Shown here piece by piece: positions 57,498-64,000 of a stretch of 64,000 nucleotides of DNA. The translations under genes were made by a program, and so were the position numbers. How positions within the stretch are numbered: the stretch's first letter is position 1; the number at the start of each line of letters is the position of its first letter. Below the pieces are notes generated by a model that saw only the letters and a list, made by a program, of their open reading frames with translations, did no database searches and was not told the origin of the DNA. The stretch is from NCBI GenBank assembly GCA_963789565.1, contig CAWBKX010000002.1, forward strand, positions 2,108,001 through 2,172,000, written 5' to 3'. This DNA is from CALAGB01 sp963789565 (GTDB taxonomy: Bacteria; Chloroflexota; Chloroflexia; Thermomicrobiales; Thermomicrobiaceae).

Positions 57498-58224
57498 CGC
57501 GCCTCACGGTGACGACAACGGCCAGAATCGCAAACAGGCCCGCATAGGCCACCAGCATCAGTGCGGCGCCCCATTGTGGCAGCGACGAAGTGCTCGAACG
57601 CATCCCGATGACGGTGCTGCCACTGGCCACTGGCAGCCAGCGACTGAACCCGCCGATCAACTGCCCCACTACCCCTTCGATCAACGCGGACCACGCCAGA
57701 GCAGCCGCGATAGCGCCGGCCATGTTGCGCACCAGTGCTCCGAGACCGACGCCGATGGCTGCGAAGGTGGCGTTCCAGACGATGCTGCCGATCAATGTGT
57801 GCCACAGCTCGCTACTGGAGAGATCGAGCGCGGTCCCCTTGGCCGTCAGCCAAATGGCCGCCGCGATGACCGCGACCAGGGCGCTGACCAGGCCAAAGAG
57901 GAGCCCGACCAGTGAGTAGACGACCACCTTGGCGCCGATCACCTCTCCGCGGCGCGGGGTGGCGAGGAACGTATCGGTGATCGTCTTATGACGGTACTCG
58001 AGAGCGACCGCCATGATGCCCAGGATCAGACTGAAGAGGGAGACCAGTCCGGCGTGGCGTACCGCCGCGGCCTGCGTCGACGCCAGATGCACGTCACCGC
58101 CGTTGATCATCAATCCGCTGACCCCAGCGACGACGACCAACTGCGCGGCGAGCAGAAGCAGCCACGGGCTGCGAATGGTGCGTAGTTTGAGAATTTCCGT
58201 CGAGATAAGCGCAATCACCTTCAC
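57487..58224 (-). CDS. ABC-2 family transporter permease
   Basis: 245 residues, six helices: SPWLLLLAAQLVVVAGVSGLMI, GLVSLFSLILGIMAVALEYRHKTITDTFLATPRRGEVIGAKV (helix 2 and the coupling loop), then four more. This is the layout of bacitracin/antibiotic export permeases next to a DrrA-type ATPase. It is 3 bp downstream of the ATPase gene and overlaps TetR by 11 bp. Confidence 0.88.
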   Translation of the reverse strand: MKVIALISTEILKLRTIRSPWLLLLAAQLVVVAGVSGLMINGGDVHLASTQAAAVRHAGLVSLFSLILGIMAVALEYRHKTITDTFLATPRRGEVIGAKVVVYSLVGLLFGLVSALVAVIAAAIWLTAKGTALDLSSSELWHTLIGSIVWNATFAAIGVGLGALVRNMAGAIAAALAWSALIEGVVGQLIGGFSRWLPVASGSTVIGMRSSTSSLPQWGAALMLVAYAGLFAILAVVVTVRRDVT

Positions 58225-58227
58225 CCC

Positions 58228-59151
58228 TCATCCCATTGTAGCGGAGACTGGATCGGTCGAGGTCGTCGTGGCACCGTCCGCGCCGGTGAGACGCAGGAAG
58301 GCCGCTTCCAGCGAGAGACCGCCGTCGCTCAGCCCGGAAAGCGCGATGTTTTCATCCGCCGCCAGGCGACCGATCTCTTCAGTGGTCGCGCCATGTACGT
58401 CGAGGGTCACTCCATCGCTGACCCGCACGCTGTAACCGTGCCGCAGCATGGCAGCTTGCAGCCGTTCCATCTCCTGCGTGCGGACGGTGACGGTCTGCTC
58501 GCTCAGTTCGTGCAACATGCCGGAGAAGCGCACCTGTCCCTGACTGACGATGACGACGCGGTCGACCGTCTGGGCTACCTCGCTCAAGACGTGGCTGGAG
58601 ACCAGCACGGTGCGACCCTCGGAGGCGAACCCGCGCAGGATGGAACGCAGCCAGGCGATGCCGCCGGGATCGAGTCCATTGGCCGGCTCATCCAGGATGA
58701 GAATGGAGGGATCGCCCAGCAGTGCGGCGGCCAGACCAAGTCGCTGGCGCATACCGAGCGAGTAGCCGCCGACCCGGCGCGGTGAGTCCGCGGTGAGTCC
58801 TACCTGATCGAGCACGTCGTCGACCCTCGTATCCGGCACGCCGGTGACGCGAGCCAGGACGCGTAGATGCTCTCGGCCGGAGCGATCGGGATGAAAACCG
58901 GTCGCCTCCAGTACGGCGCCGACCACGCGTCGCGGCTGCGCAAGCTCTTCGTAGCGACGGCCGTCGATCAGTGCCTCACCCGACGTGGGTCGAATCAGGC
59001 CGAGCAGCATGCGGAAGGTGGTCGTCTTACCGGCGCCGTTCGGGCCTAGAAAGCCGGTCACCTGCCCTGCCGCGACGTCGAACGTCATGTCATCGACCGC
59101 CCTCACACGGCCGAACAATTTGGTGAGAGTCCGGACTGAAATCTCCGACAC
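58228..59151 (-). CDS. ABC transporter ATP-binding protein (DrrA/BcrA type)
   Basis: About 307 residues from GTG 59151, with AAGGAG six bases upstream; a TTG at 59172 is the alternative. Walker A FLGPNGAGKTTT, Q-loop AVLEATGFHPDRSG, signature YSLGMRQRLG, Walker B ILILDEPANGLDP and H-loop VSSHVLSE are all intact. First gene of the operon; the TetR-type operator at 59174-59213 is immediately upstream. Confidence 0.93.
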   Translation of the reverse strand: MSEISVRTLTKLFGRVRAVDDMTFDVAAGQVTGFLGPNGAGKTTTFRMLLGLIRPTSGEALIDGRRYEELAQPRRVVGAVLEATGFHPDRSGREHLRVLARVTGVPDTRVDDVLDQVGLTADSPRRVGGYSLGMRQRLGLAAALLGDPSILILDEPANGLDPGGIAWLRSILRGFASEGRTVLVSSHVLSEVAQTVDRVVIVSQGQVRFSGMLHELSEQTVTVRTQEMERLQAAMLRHGYSVRVSDGVTLDVHGATTEEIGRLAADENIALSGLSDGGLSLEAAFLRLTGADGATTTSTDPVSATMG

Positions 59152-59173
59152 CAGCGTCTCCTTGCGGGGCAAT

Positions 59174-59213
59174 ACATAATGAACGCATGATCATGAACAT
59201 GCGTTCATTATGT
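59174..59213 (-). promoter_or_regulatory. TetR-type operator of the ABC operon
   Basis: ACATAATGAACGCATG (59174-59189) and CATGCGTTCATTATGT (59198-59213) are perfect 16-bp inverted arms around ATCATGAA. It lies directly before the ATPase start, so it most likely overlaps the promoter and is bound by the TetR protein of the same operon. Confidence 0.8.
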
Positions 59214-59322
59214 TCTCATTGCAATCGGTTGTCAACAACAGGAAATACGTGCAACGCCAGTCCGTCCGTGTATGCTGCGGTATCATGACTCGCTGCGAAG
59301 CCGATCAATAGGGAGATGAGCC

Positions 59323-60048
59323 ATGGCGACCTATGTATTGGTCCACGGTGCGATGGTCGGGGGGTGGTGCTGGCGTTGGGTGACACCAGAGCTGCGCGCT
59401 TCAGGGCATGACGTCTACACGCCGACGCTCACGGGCCTGGGAGAGCGCGTTCATCTGGCAAATCCGAGCGTCGAGCTGGAGACGCATATTCAGGACGTCG
59501 TCAACGTGCTCCACTATGAGGATCTCACCAACGTCGTACTGGTGGGTTGGAGCTATGGCGGAATGGTCGTGGCGGGCGCCGCGGGTCGTGAGCCGGAACG
59601 GATCGCGCAGCTGGTATATCTCGATGCCGACGTCCCGCGCGATGGCGAGATGAGCTCTCCGGCCAGCCGGGTCCCGGCGCGGCAGGAATTGGCCCGACGC
59701 TATGGTGATGGTTGGCTACTGCCGGTGCCGCCCAGGATGAGCAGCGACGAGAATCCAACCTTGTCGACGCTACTGCAAGAGGATGCGCGCTGGATCGCGC
59801 AGCGCTACACGCCGCAACCGCTCAAGACTTGGCTCCAGCCGATACGTCTCACGGGTGAAGCGGACTCGATTCCCACTACGTTTATCCGCTGTCTGGAAGG
59901 TTATGATCCGACGGACGAGGACACGCAGCGGCAGGATGCGCGCATCCGCAGCGAGCCTAAATGGACCTATTGGGAGATGCAGGCGCCCCATTCCGTGCCA
60001 TTCACCGACCCGAAAGCATTGGCGCAGCTGCTTCTTAGGTTCGGCTGA
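59323..60048 (+). CDS. Alpha/beta hydrolase (EstC/salicylate-esterase-like)
   Basis: 241 residues. Opens with TYVLVHGAMVGGWCWRWV (oxyanion loop), then GLGERVHLANPSVELETHIQDVVNVL, nucleophile elbow VGWSYGGMV (Ser), YLDADVPRDGE, and the catalytic His in QAPHSVPFTDP near the end, as in the plant/bacterial methyl-ester hydrolase group. It could cleave small esters or lactones. Start ATG 59323. Confidence 0.88.
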   Translation: MATYVLVHGAMVGGWCWRWVTPELRASGHDVYTPTLTGLGERVHLANPSVELETHIQDVVNVLHYEDLTNVVLVGWSYGGMVVAGAAGREPERIAQLVYLDADVPRDGEMSSPASRVPARQELARRYGDGWLLPVPPRMSSDENPTLSTLLQEDARWIAQRYTPQPLKTWLQPIRLTGEADSIPTTFIRCLEGYDPTDEDTQRQDARIRSEPKWTYWEMQAPHSVPFTDPKALAQLLLRFG

Positions 60049-60082
60049 GGACGTGGGGACGGACAGGCGAACCACGCTGGTT

Positions 60083-60115
60083 TTGTCATTCCGAGCCCGC
60101 CGCGAAGAATGACAA
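60083..60115. repeat. Interspersed palindromic repeat (TCATTC type)
   Basis: TTGTCATTC (60083-60091) and GAATGACAA (60107-60115) are perfect 9-bp arms around CGAGCCCGCCGCGAA. It is a member of the same broad class as the copy ending near 43590 (AGAATGACA). Confidence 0.55.
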
Positions 60116-60210
60116 CCAAGCGTTGGTCCTCTGGTCGGTGGTAACTCTCCCGCAGTCAGGTACGCAGAGCGATTGCGTCACTGAGACGGACCGTCTCGAT
60201 CGGAATTGGC

Positions 60211-62442
60211 CTAACTCATGCGCGCCAACGCGTTCGCTCCGGCCGCGATCAGCTCATCGCTGTGGGGCAGGGAGACGACGTAGGCCGTCTCGATGCCATC
60301 GACGCGCAGGATCGCATCGGTCGCTTCCGCCGGGATGGCGTCATCGACGTTGAGCACCATGATCGCCTCGCCACCCTTCTCATGCCGCGCCACCTGCATC
60401 CCCGCGATGTTGACTGCATAGTCGCCCAGAATCATGCCGATGCGCCCGACGATGCCCGGCCGATCACGGTGATGCGTGATGAGCAGGTCGCCGATGAGCG
60501 GTCGCTCCAGCGAGAAGCGATCGATCTCGAGGATGCCCGCATCGACGCGGTCCCAGCGCACCGTGACGCGGTGAGGATCGCCCCCGTTCACCTCGAAGGT
60601 GAATTCCGGCGTGCGTTCGGCATGGGAATCGGCTCCCACGTTCGTGATGGTGATGGCGCACTCGCTGGCCACCAGCCGGGCGTTGACCGGCGTCACGCGT
60701 CGATCGGTCCAGTGGGCCAGCGCATCGCTCAGGGCGGCGCCGGTCACATGCTCGATCACGTCGGCGGCTACGAGACCGCGCGTGGTGACGCGTACATAGG
60801 CGGGACGCTCCGGATGGAGCACGGCCAGCAGATGCCCGGCGGCGCTCGCCACGTGGGTGAGCCGCTGCAGATCGGGCGCGTTGAGCGATGCCCGTGGCAG
60901 GTTGACCGCGTTCGGCACCGCCTCGCCACGCAGCGCCGCCAGGGTAGTAACGCTGATCATCTGACCCACCGCCGCCAGCGCTTCTTTGCTCGATCCGCCA
61001 ATGTGGGGCGTCAGCACGGCGTTCGGTAGCCCGAAGAGCGGACCTTCACGAGCTGGCTCGTGTGGATAGACGTCGACTCCCGCCGCGGCGACGTTGCCGT
61101 CTTTGAGCGCGTCTGCCAGCGCGTTGGTGTCTACGATCTCGCCGCGAGCGCAGTTGAGCACGATTACGCCGGGCTTGAGCCGGGCGATGGCCGCCGCATC
61201 CAGCATGTGGATCGTCTCGGTCGTGGCCGGCACGTGGAAGGTAACGATGTCGGCCGTCTCCAGCAGCGTCTCGTACGAGACCGGCTCGACGCCGAGCTCC
61301 TGGAAACGCTCGCGGGTGATGTAAGGGTCGTGTCCGATCAGGCGTGGCTCGAAGCCGTGCAGCCGTTGCGCCAGCGCCGAGCCGACGTGCCCCAGCCCGA
61401 CGATGCCGATCGTCTTGCCTCGCAGATCGAACGGCTTGAAGCGCTTGCGCTCCCATTTACCGGCGTGAGTGGAGCTATTGGCATCCGGAATCGAGCGGGT
61501 GATAGCCAGCAGCAGGGCTATGGTGTGCTCAGCGGCCGAAATGGCGTTGGCGCCCGGTGCGTTCAGGACCAGGATGCCCGCTGCAGTGGCACTGGGGACG
61601 TCGATGTTGTCTATGCCGACCCCGGCCCGCGCGACCACCCGCAGCTTGTGTCCGGCCGCCAGCACGTGAGACGTCACCTGCGTCTCGCTGCGCACGATGA
61701 GGGCGTCGGCCTGCGGCAGCACCGAGAGGAGGGCGTCCAGATCGGTGCCGTCGACGTCGATGATCTCTGCTTCAGTCGCCAGCGTCGCTCGCGCTTGAGC
61801 GTCGATGATGTCGCTGACGACGATGCGAGGGCGGCTGGTCTTGGTCGTCATAATGTTATGTTCCTGTTCCAGTGCGGTAGTGGCTGCCTGCGTCAACGTG
61901 CGAAGCTCGGTTTCCACGGCTACAAGGTTTGGAACGCGCAGGATGGCGGCAGATTCCCCAGTTTCAGCGGTCTCGGGCGAGATGAGCAGGCAGTTGATGT
62001 CGTTGGCAGCGTAAGCAGTGGCGTGGCGGCGGCTGTCCTCGACCGCATGCGTGATACCCAGCTCGCGTGCCACCGCTACTTTGTCGTCGGCGTAGCGCAC
62101 GTTGCAGGTGGGGAAGCCGTATCGACGCAGCCAGTCGAGCGTCAGTGTGCCGCAGCGGCCGGGCCGGGCGGTGACGATCGAGACGTTTTCGGCGCCGAAG
62201 AGGTCGATCAACGCCGCGACGAACTGTTGCGCGCCTTCCGCGGGCAGAAGCTCGCGCGCGGGCCCGTCCGGGCTATAGACCCATTCGCGAATCTCGAGGG
62301 GAACGTTCAGCCCGGCCGAATCGACGAATGTGTGGTCCGGCAGATGGAGTCCGTATTGGGTATTGGCGGCGTGAGCTAGTGGGCGCGGGTGTTCGGTGAG
62401 GACGCCGTCAAGATCGAGCGCGATGCGGATTGTGGTGTTCAT
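60211..62442 (-). CDS. serA: Fusion of a HAD-like phosphatase domain and D-3-phosphoglycerate dehydrogenase
   Basis: 743 residues. Residues 1-195 are a HAD-type domain: Asp10-Leu-Asp12-Gly-Val (motif I), SIVTARPG, and HAVEDSRRHATAYAANDINCLLI. Residues 198-743 are SerA of the long type: NAD-binding GIVGLGHVGSALAQ (346-359), catalytic Arg433 (NCARGEIVD), Glu462 and His480 (TPHIGGSS), an intermediate regulatory domain, and a C-terminal ACT domain (GDLLITHHRDRPGIVGRIG) that senses serine. ATG 62442 follows GGGGG; an internal ATG at 61851 could give SerA alone. A serine-rich leader ORF lies upstream. Confidence 0.92.
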   Translation of the reverse strand: MNTTIRIALDLDGVLTEHPRPLAHAANTQYGLHLPDHTFVDSAGLNVPLEIREWVYSPDGPARELLPAEGAQQFVAALIDLFGAENVSIVTARPGRCGTLTLDWLRRYGFPTCNVRYADDKVAVARELGITHAVEDSRRHATAYAANDINCLLISPETAETGESAAILRVPNLVAVETELRTLTQAATTALEQEHNIMTTKTSRPRIVVSDIIDAQARATLATEAEIIDVDGTDLDALLSVLPQADALIVRSETQVTSHVLAAGHKLRVVARAGVGIDNIDVPSATAAGILVLNAPGANAISAAEHTIALLLAITRSIPDANSSTHAGKWERKRFKPFDLRGKTIGIVGLGHVGSALAQRLHGFEPRLIGHDPYITRERFQELGVEPVSYETLLETADIVTFHVPATTETIHMLDAAAIARLKPGVIVLNCARGEIVDTNALADALKDGNVAAAGVDVYPHEPAREGPLFGLPNAVLTPHIGGSSKEALAAVGQMISVTTLAALRGEAVPNAVNLPRASLNAPDLQRLTHVASAAGHLLAVLHPERPAYVRVTTRGLVAADVIEHVTGAALSDALAHWTDRRVTPVNARLVASECAITITNVGADSHAERTPEFTFEVNGGDPHRVTVRWDRVDAGILEIDRFSLERPLIGDLLITHHRDRPGIVGRIGMILGDYAVNIAGMQVARHEKGGEAIMVLNVDDAIPAEATDAILRVDGIETAYVVSLPHSDELIAAGANALARMS

Positions 62443-62596
62443 GTCGGAGTACCCCCAAAGTCGTCACAAAGCCAAAGGAAGTGGAGCGTGACCAACTACT
62501 GTGGGTACTACTACTGGAGGGAGCGGAACTGGAGGACGCGACGCCGAACGTGCCCATGAAGACGGCAACGGTGGCGTAGCGGGTGATGGTATCCAT
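62408..62596 (-). CDS. Serine-codon-rich leader ORF of serA (putative attenuator)
   Basis: 62 codons from ATG 62596, with GGAGG four bases upstream; it overlaps the serA start by 35 bp in another frame. Codons 21-40 contain 13 Ser codons (six AGT, six TCC, one TCA), at 62477-62536. The RNA can pair its own ribosome-binding site, CUGGAGGAC, with GUCCUCCAG at the first Ser codons, and AGUACCC in the Ser run with GGGUACU at the serA ribosome-binding site. I infer that ribosome speed over Ser codons sets serA translation. The N-terminus is mildly hydrophobic, so a short secreted peptide is the alternative. Confidence 0.6.
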   Translation of the reverse strand: MDTITRYATVAVFMGTFGVASSSSAPSSSSTHSSWSRSTSFGFVTTLGVLRHEHHNPHRARS

Positions 62597-62804
62597 CAGT
62601 CCTCCAGGGGTGCAGAGCACCTAAATGAACAGACGCGCCCGATGTACGGACACGTTTCCAAAAGCGACATAACGCATCATAACAGAGCGGCGGGGGGATT
62701 GGAAGGGGAGTGGAGATTGATGAATCAACTTGCTAGGTGCGTCACGCCCGCGCTGGATTGGAAACCCCAGTGCAAGGAAGGCGAAGTCCCTAAACCGACT
62801 GAAT

Positions 62805-63092
62805 CTACGGGGTCTCAGGTCGGGTCGATTCCTCCGTGGCCGCCGTCGGGCCGTCAGGCGCGAAACTGGGCTCCCCGCGCAGATCGTCAAGGAACGTGTC
62901 TACCGATCCCTGAGATAGCTTGTCGCGCAGATATCCCCGCCAGCGAGCGAACTTCTCCGCCGAAATCTTCTTCTGAAGGATGACCTGGCCGTCTTGGAGT
63001 TCGAACTCGACCTCCGAGCAAGAGACAGGGCCCAATTCATCCCGTATCCACTTGTGCAACGTCACCTGCCATTTGCTTGTTACTCTCGACAT
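62805..63092 (-). CDS. AbrB/MazE/SpoVT-type DNA-binding protein
   Basis: 95 residues from ATG 63092 (GAGG upstream). SRVTSKWQVTLHKWIRDELG, then SEVEFELQDGQVIL, is the swapped-hairpin AbrB fold of antitoxins and transition regulators, with a helical tail (EKFARWRGYLRDKL). No PIN or MazF toxin follows in the 200 bp downstream, so it is an orphan or its partner is elsewhere. Confidence 0.82.
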   Translation of the reverse strand: MSRVTSKWQVTLHKWIRDELGPVSCSEVEFELQDGQVILQKKISAEKFARWRGYLRDKLSQGSVDTFLDDLRGEPSFAPDGPTAATEESTRPETP

Positions 63093-63137
63093 GATTGCCT
63101 CGATTCCGTTGTGTGATGCCGAATCGGAAGTCTGCAA

Positions 63138-63449
63138 TTGATTAGGCTAACGCAGCTCCCCGGTGAAAGGTATCGGCGACGACGCGACTCACAGTGGCGG
63201 TGAATTGAACTATGGCCCGTAGCGTATTGAAAGATTGTGCATCTGGGTATTCATGCCTGATGTCTCGCTGGCGGGCAGAGACGCCCGCCACTACGTTTGT
63301 CGTCCATGCTCAGTCCGTTTAGGGACTTCGTCTACTTAGCCTGTGGTTTTCAACCGCGGGCGATCGACGGGCAATTACCAATGTGTTTCGTCAAAATCCG
63401 TTCGACCAGGGTGGGTGCGGCTCATCTCTCGTAATCCCTTGGCGCTCCG
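63138..63449 (+). repeat. Intergenic stretch with interspersed palindromic repeats (families 1 and 2, copies b)
   Basis: GGCGGGCAGAGACGCCCGCC at 63270-63289 is identical to 27289-27308. The 23 bases at 63311-63333 are identical to 22486-22508 and are followed, as there, by an AGCCTG-GGTTTTCAACC hairpin-like segment. The left part of the gap holds the promoter region of the AbrB-like gene. Confidence 0.7.
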
Positions 63450-64000
63450 CTACAACACCCTCACCGGCGTGGTCTGTGACGCCGCGCTGGGCTCGGGGAC
63501 GCGCTCGACCTCACCCGCTCCAACCACCTCCTCCATCGGCAGGAGCATCTGTTCCACCTCAGCTAACGACACGTTGATGATCCAGGATTGGCGGTCTTCA
63601 AAGGAGCAGGTCATCAGCAGGGAATCGCCGGAATGGCTCAGGCAGATGCCGCAGTTGTACTCAACCCCCAGGTGCCAGACCCGAAAGAGCCGCGACACAC
63701 GCGTGATGCGGAAGCCGCGGTCCATCTCGACAAACCGATGCAGGTAGACGCGCTTGCCATCGACGAAGGGCACTTCATGGATGGTGAAGAGGTAGCCATC
63801 CCCGAAGGGAATCGGCGACGCTGAACCGCGATAGCGATCAAGACACGCTTCGGGTGTCACGCGATGCACCGTCTGGCAGCGTCCGGTCTCAACGTCGGGC
63901 TCCAGGATGACGGTCGGGTCGCACGAATAGAGGAGGAGTAGGCGGTCGTCGTGCACGAACGGGAGCCAGTTCTTCTCGGCGACGTTGCGCCCGTCAAAAT
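63450..64000 (-). CDS. Hypothetical protein, beta-propeller glycosidase/glycosyltransferase-associated type, cut by right edge
   Basis: About 182 C-terminal residues are visible; the gene starts beyond the window. The text NVAEKNWLPFVHDDRLLLLYSCDPTVIL is the E-K-N-W-x-P-F segment seen in five-bladed beta-propeller glycoside-hydrolase-like proteins, and VEYNCGICLSHSGDSLLMTCSFEDRQSWI continues the blade pattern with Trp/Cys. It ends in an acidic, flexible tail. The exact enzyme class cannot be decided without the N-terminus. Confidence 0.65.
   Translation of the reverse strand, partial: FDGRNVAEKNWLPFVHDDRLLLLYSCDPTVILEPDVETGRCQTVHRVTPEACLDRYRGSASPIPFGDGYLFTIHEVPFVDGKRVYLHRFVEMDRGFRITRVSRLFRVWHLGVEYNCGICLSHSGDSLLMTCSFEDRQSWIINVSLAEVEQMLLPMEEVVGAGEVERVPEPSAASQTTPVRVL

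Noticed and set aside
61060..62379. Open frame of 439 codons on the plus strand
   Set aside because: Antisense to the HAD-SerA gene; its composition is that of a shadow frame in GC-rich code, and the minus strand has all catalytic motifs.
1..64000. tRNA, rRNA, CRISPR, prophage or intact insertion sequence
   Set aside because: Scanning the intergenic gaps showed no cloverleaf with GGTTCGA, no regular direct repeats with spacers, and no transposase, integrase or phage structural gene.

Overview
The window is about 60% G+C and densely packed with genes. It reads as chromosome rather than plasmid or phage. The protein repertoire suggests a Chloroflexota bacterium, most likely class Thermomicrobia or a relative: a secreted lysozyme-fold protein of Chloroflexi type, roadblock/TPR proteins, queuosine salvage, a TIGR04076 protein, many DinB, GNAT, MFS and alpha/beta-hydrolase genes, and frequent GTG/TTG starts. 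That placement is inference; no rRNA or marker phylogeny is available here. I found no tRNA, rRNA, CRISPR array, prophage or intact insertion sequence.

Layout. 1-14 kb: short housekeeping and accessory genes (edge-truncated GNAT, VOC, DinB, pterin dehydratase phhB, a secreted SLT-like protein without its catalytic Glu, two MFS transporters, threonine aldolase, FHA protein, YitT/YczE-like protein, MBL hydrolase, P-loop kinase) plus two gene remnants. 14.1-22.4 kb: two parS-like 16-mers, ndk, a roadblock/TPR gene pair, an MFS transporter, adenosine deaminase, queuosine salvage, then a DnaA-box cluster that looks like oriC although no dnaA is adjacent. 22.6-32 kb: creatininase-like/amidohydrolase pair, a P1B-4 metal ATPase, acyl-CoA dehydrogenase, MaoC hydratase, an NDP-forming acyl-CoA synthetase, and a rearranged copy of the 3' end of the ATPase gene. 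32-36.6 kb: a lower-GC gene for an internally duplicated, degenerate M50-like membrane protein, then a membrane protein and a monoglyceride-lipase-like hydrolase. 37.4-39.3 kb: a DsrE-TusA-SQR-like sulfur module. 39.4-43.2 kb: an RlmM-like methyltransferase and an ABC transporter operon. 45.2-50.8 kb: a Tet(M)-type ribosomal protection protein with a small upstream ORF, followed by an asymmetric two-gene ABC exporter. 51-59 kb: a HicA-like toxin pair, DinB, an M24 protein with lost metal ligands, a MarR-controlled divergent pair, and a TetR/ABC/GNAT operon with a strong operator. 60-64 kb: a HAD-SerA fusion preceded by a serine-codon-rich leader ORF, an AbrB-like protein, and a gene that runs off the right edge.

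Most noteworthy: (1) the leader ORF upstream of serA has 13 Ser codons in 20, and the leader RNA can form two helices that would occlude the leader and serA ribosome-binding sites, suggesting serine-sensing translational control; (2) an oriC-like cluster with parS sites about 7.5 kb away; (3) four copies of a GYT...PF motif in the TPR protein cotranscribed with a roadblock protein; (4) the duplicated M50-like pseudoprotease; (5) several families of short interspersed repeats.
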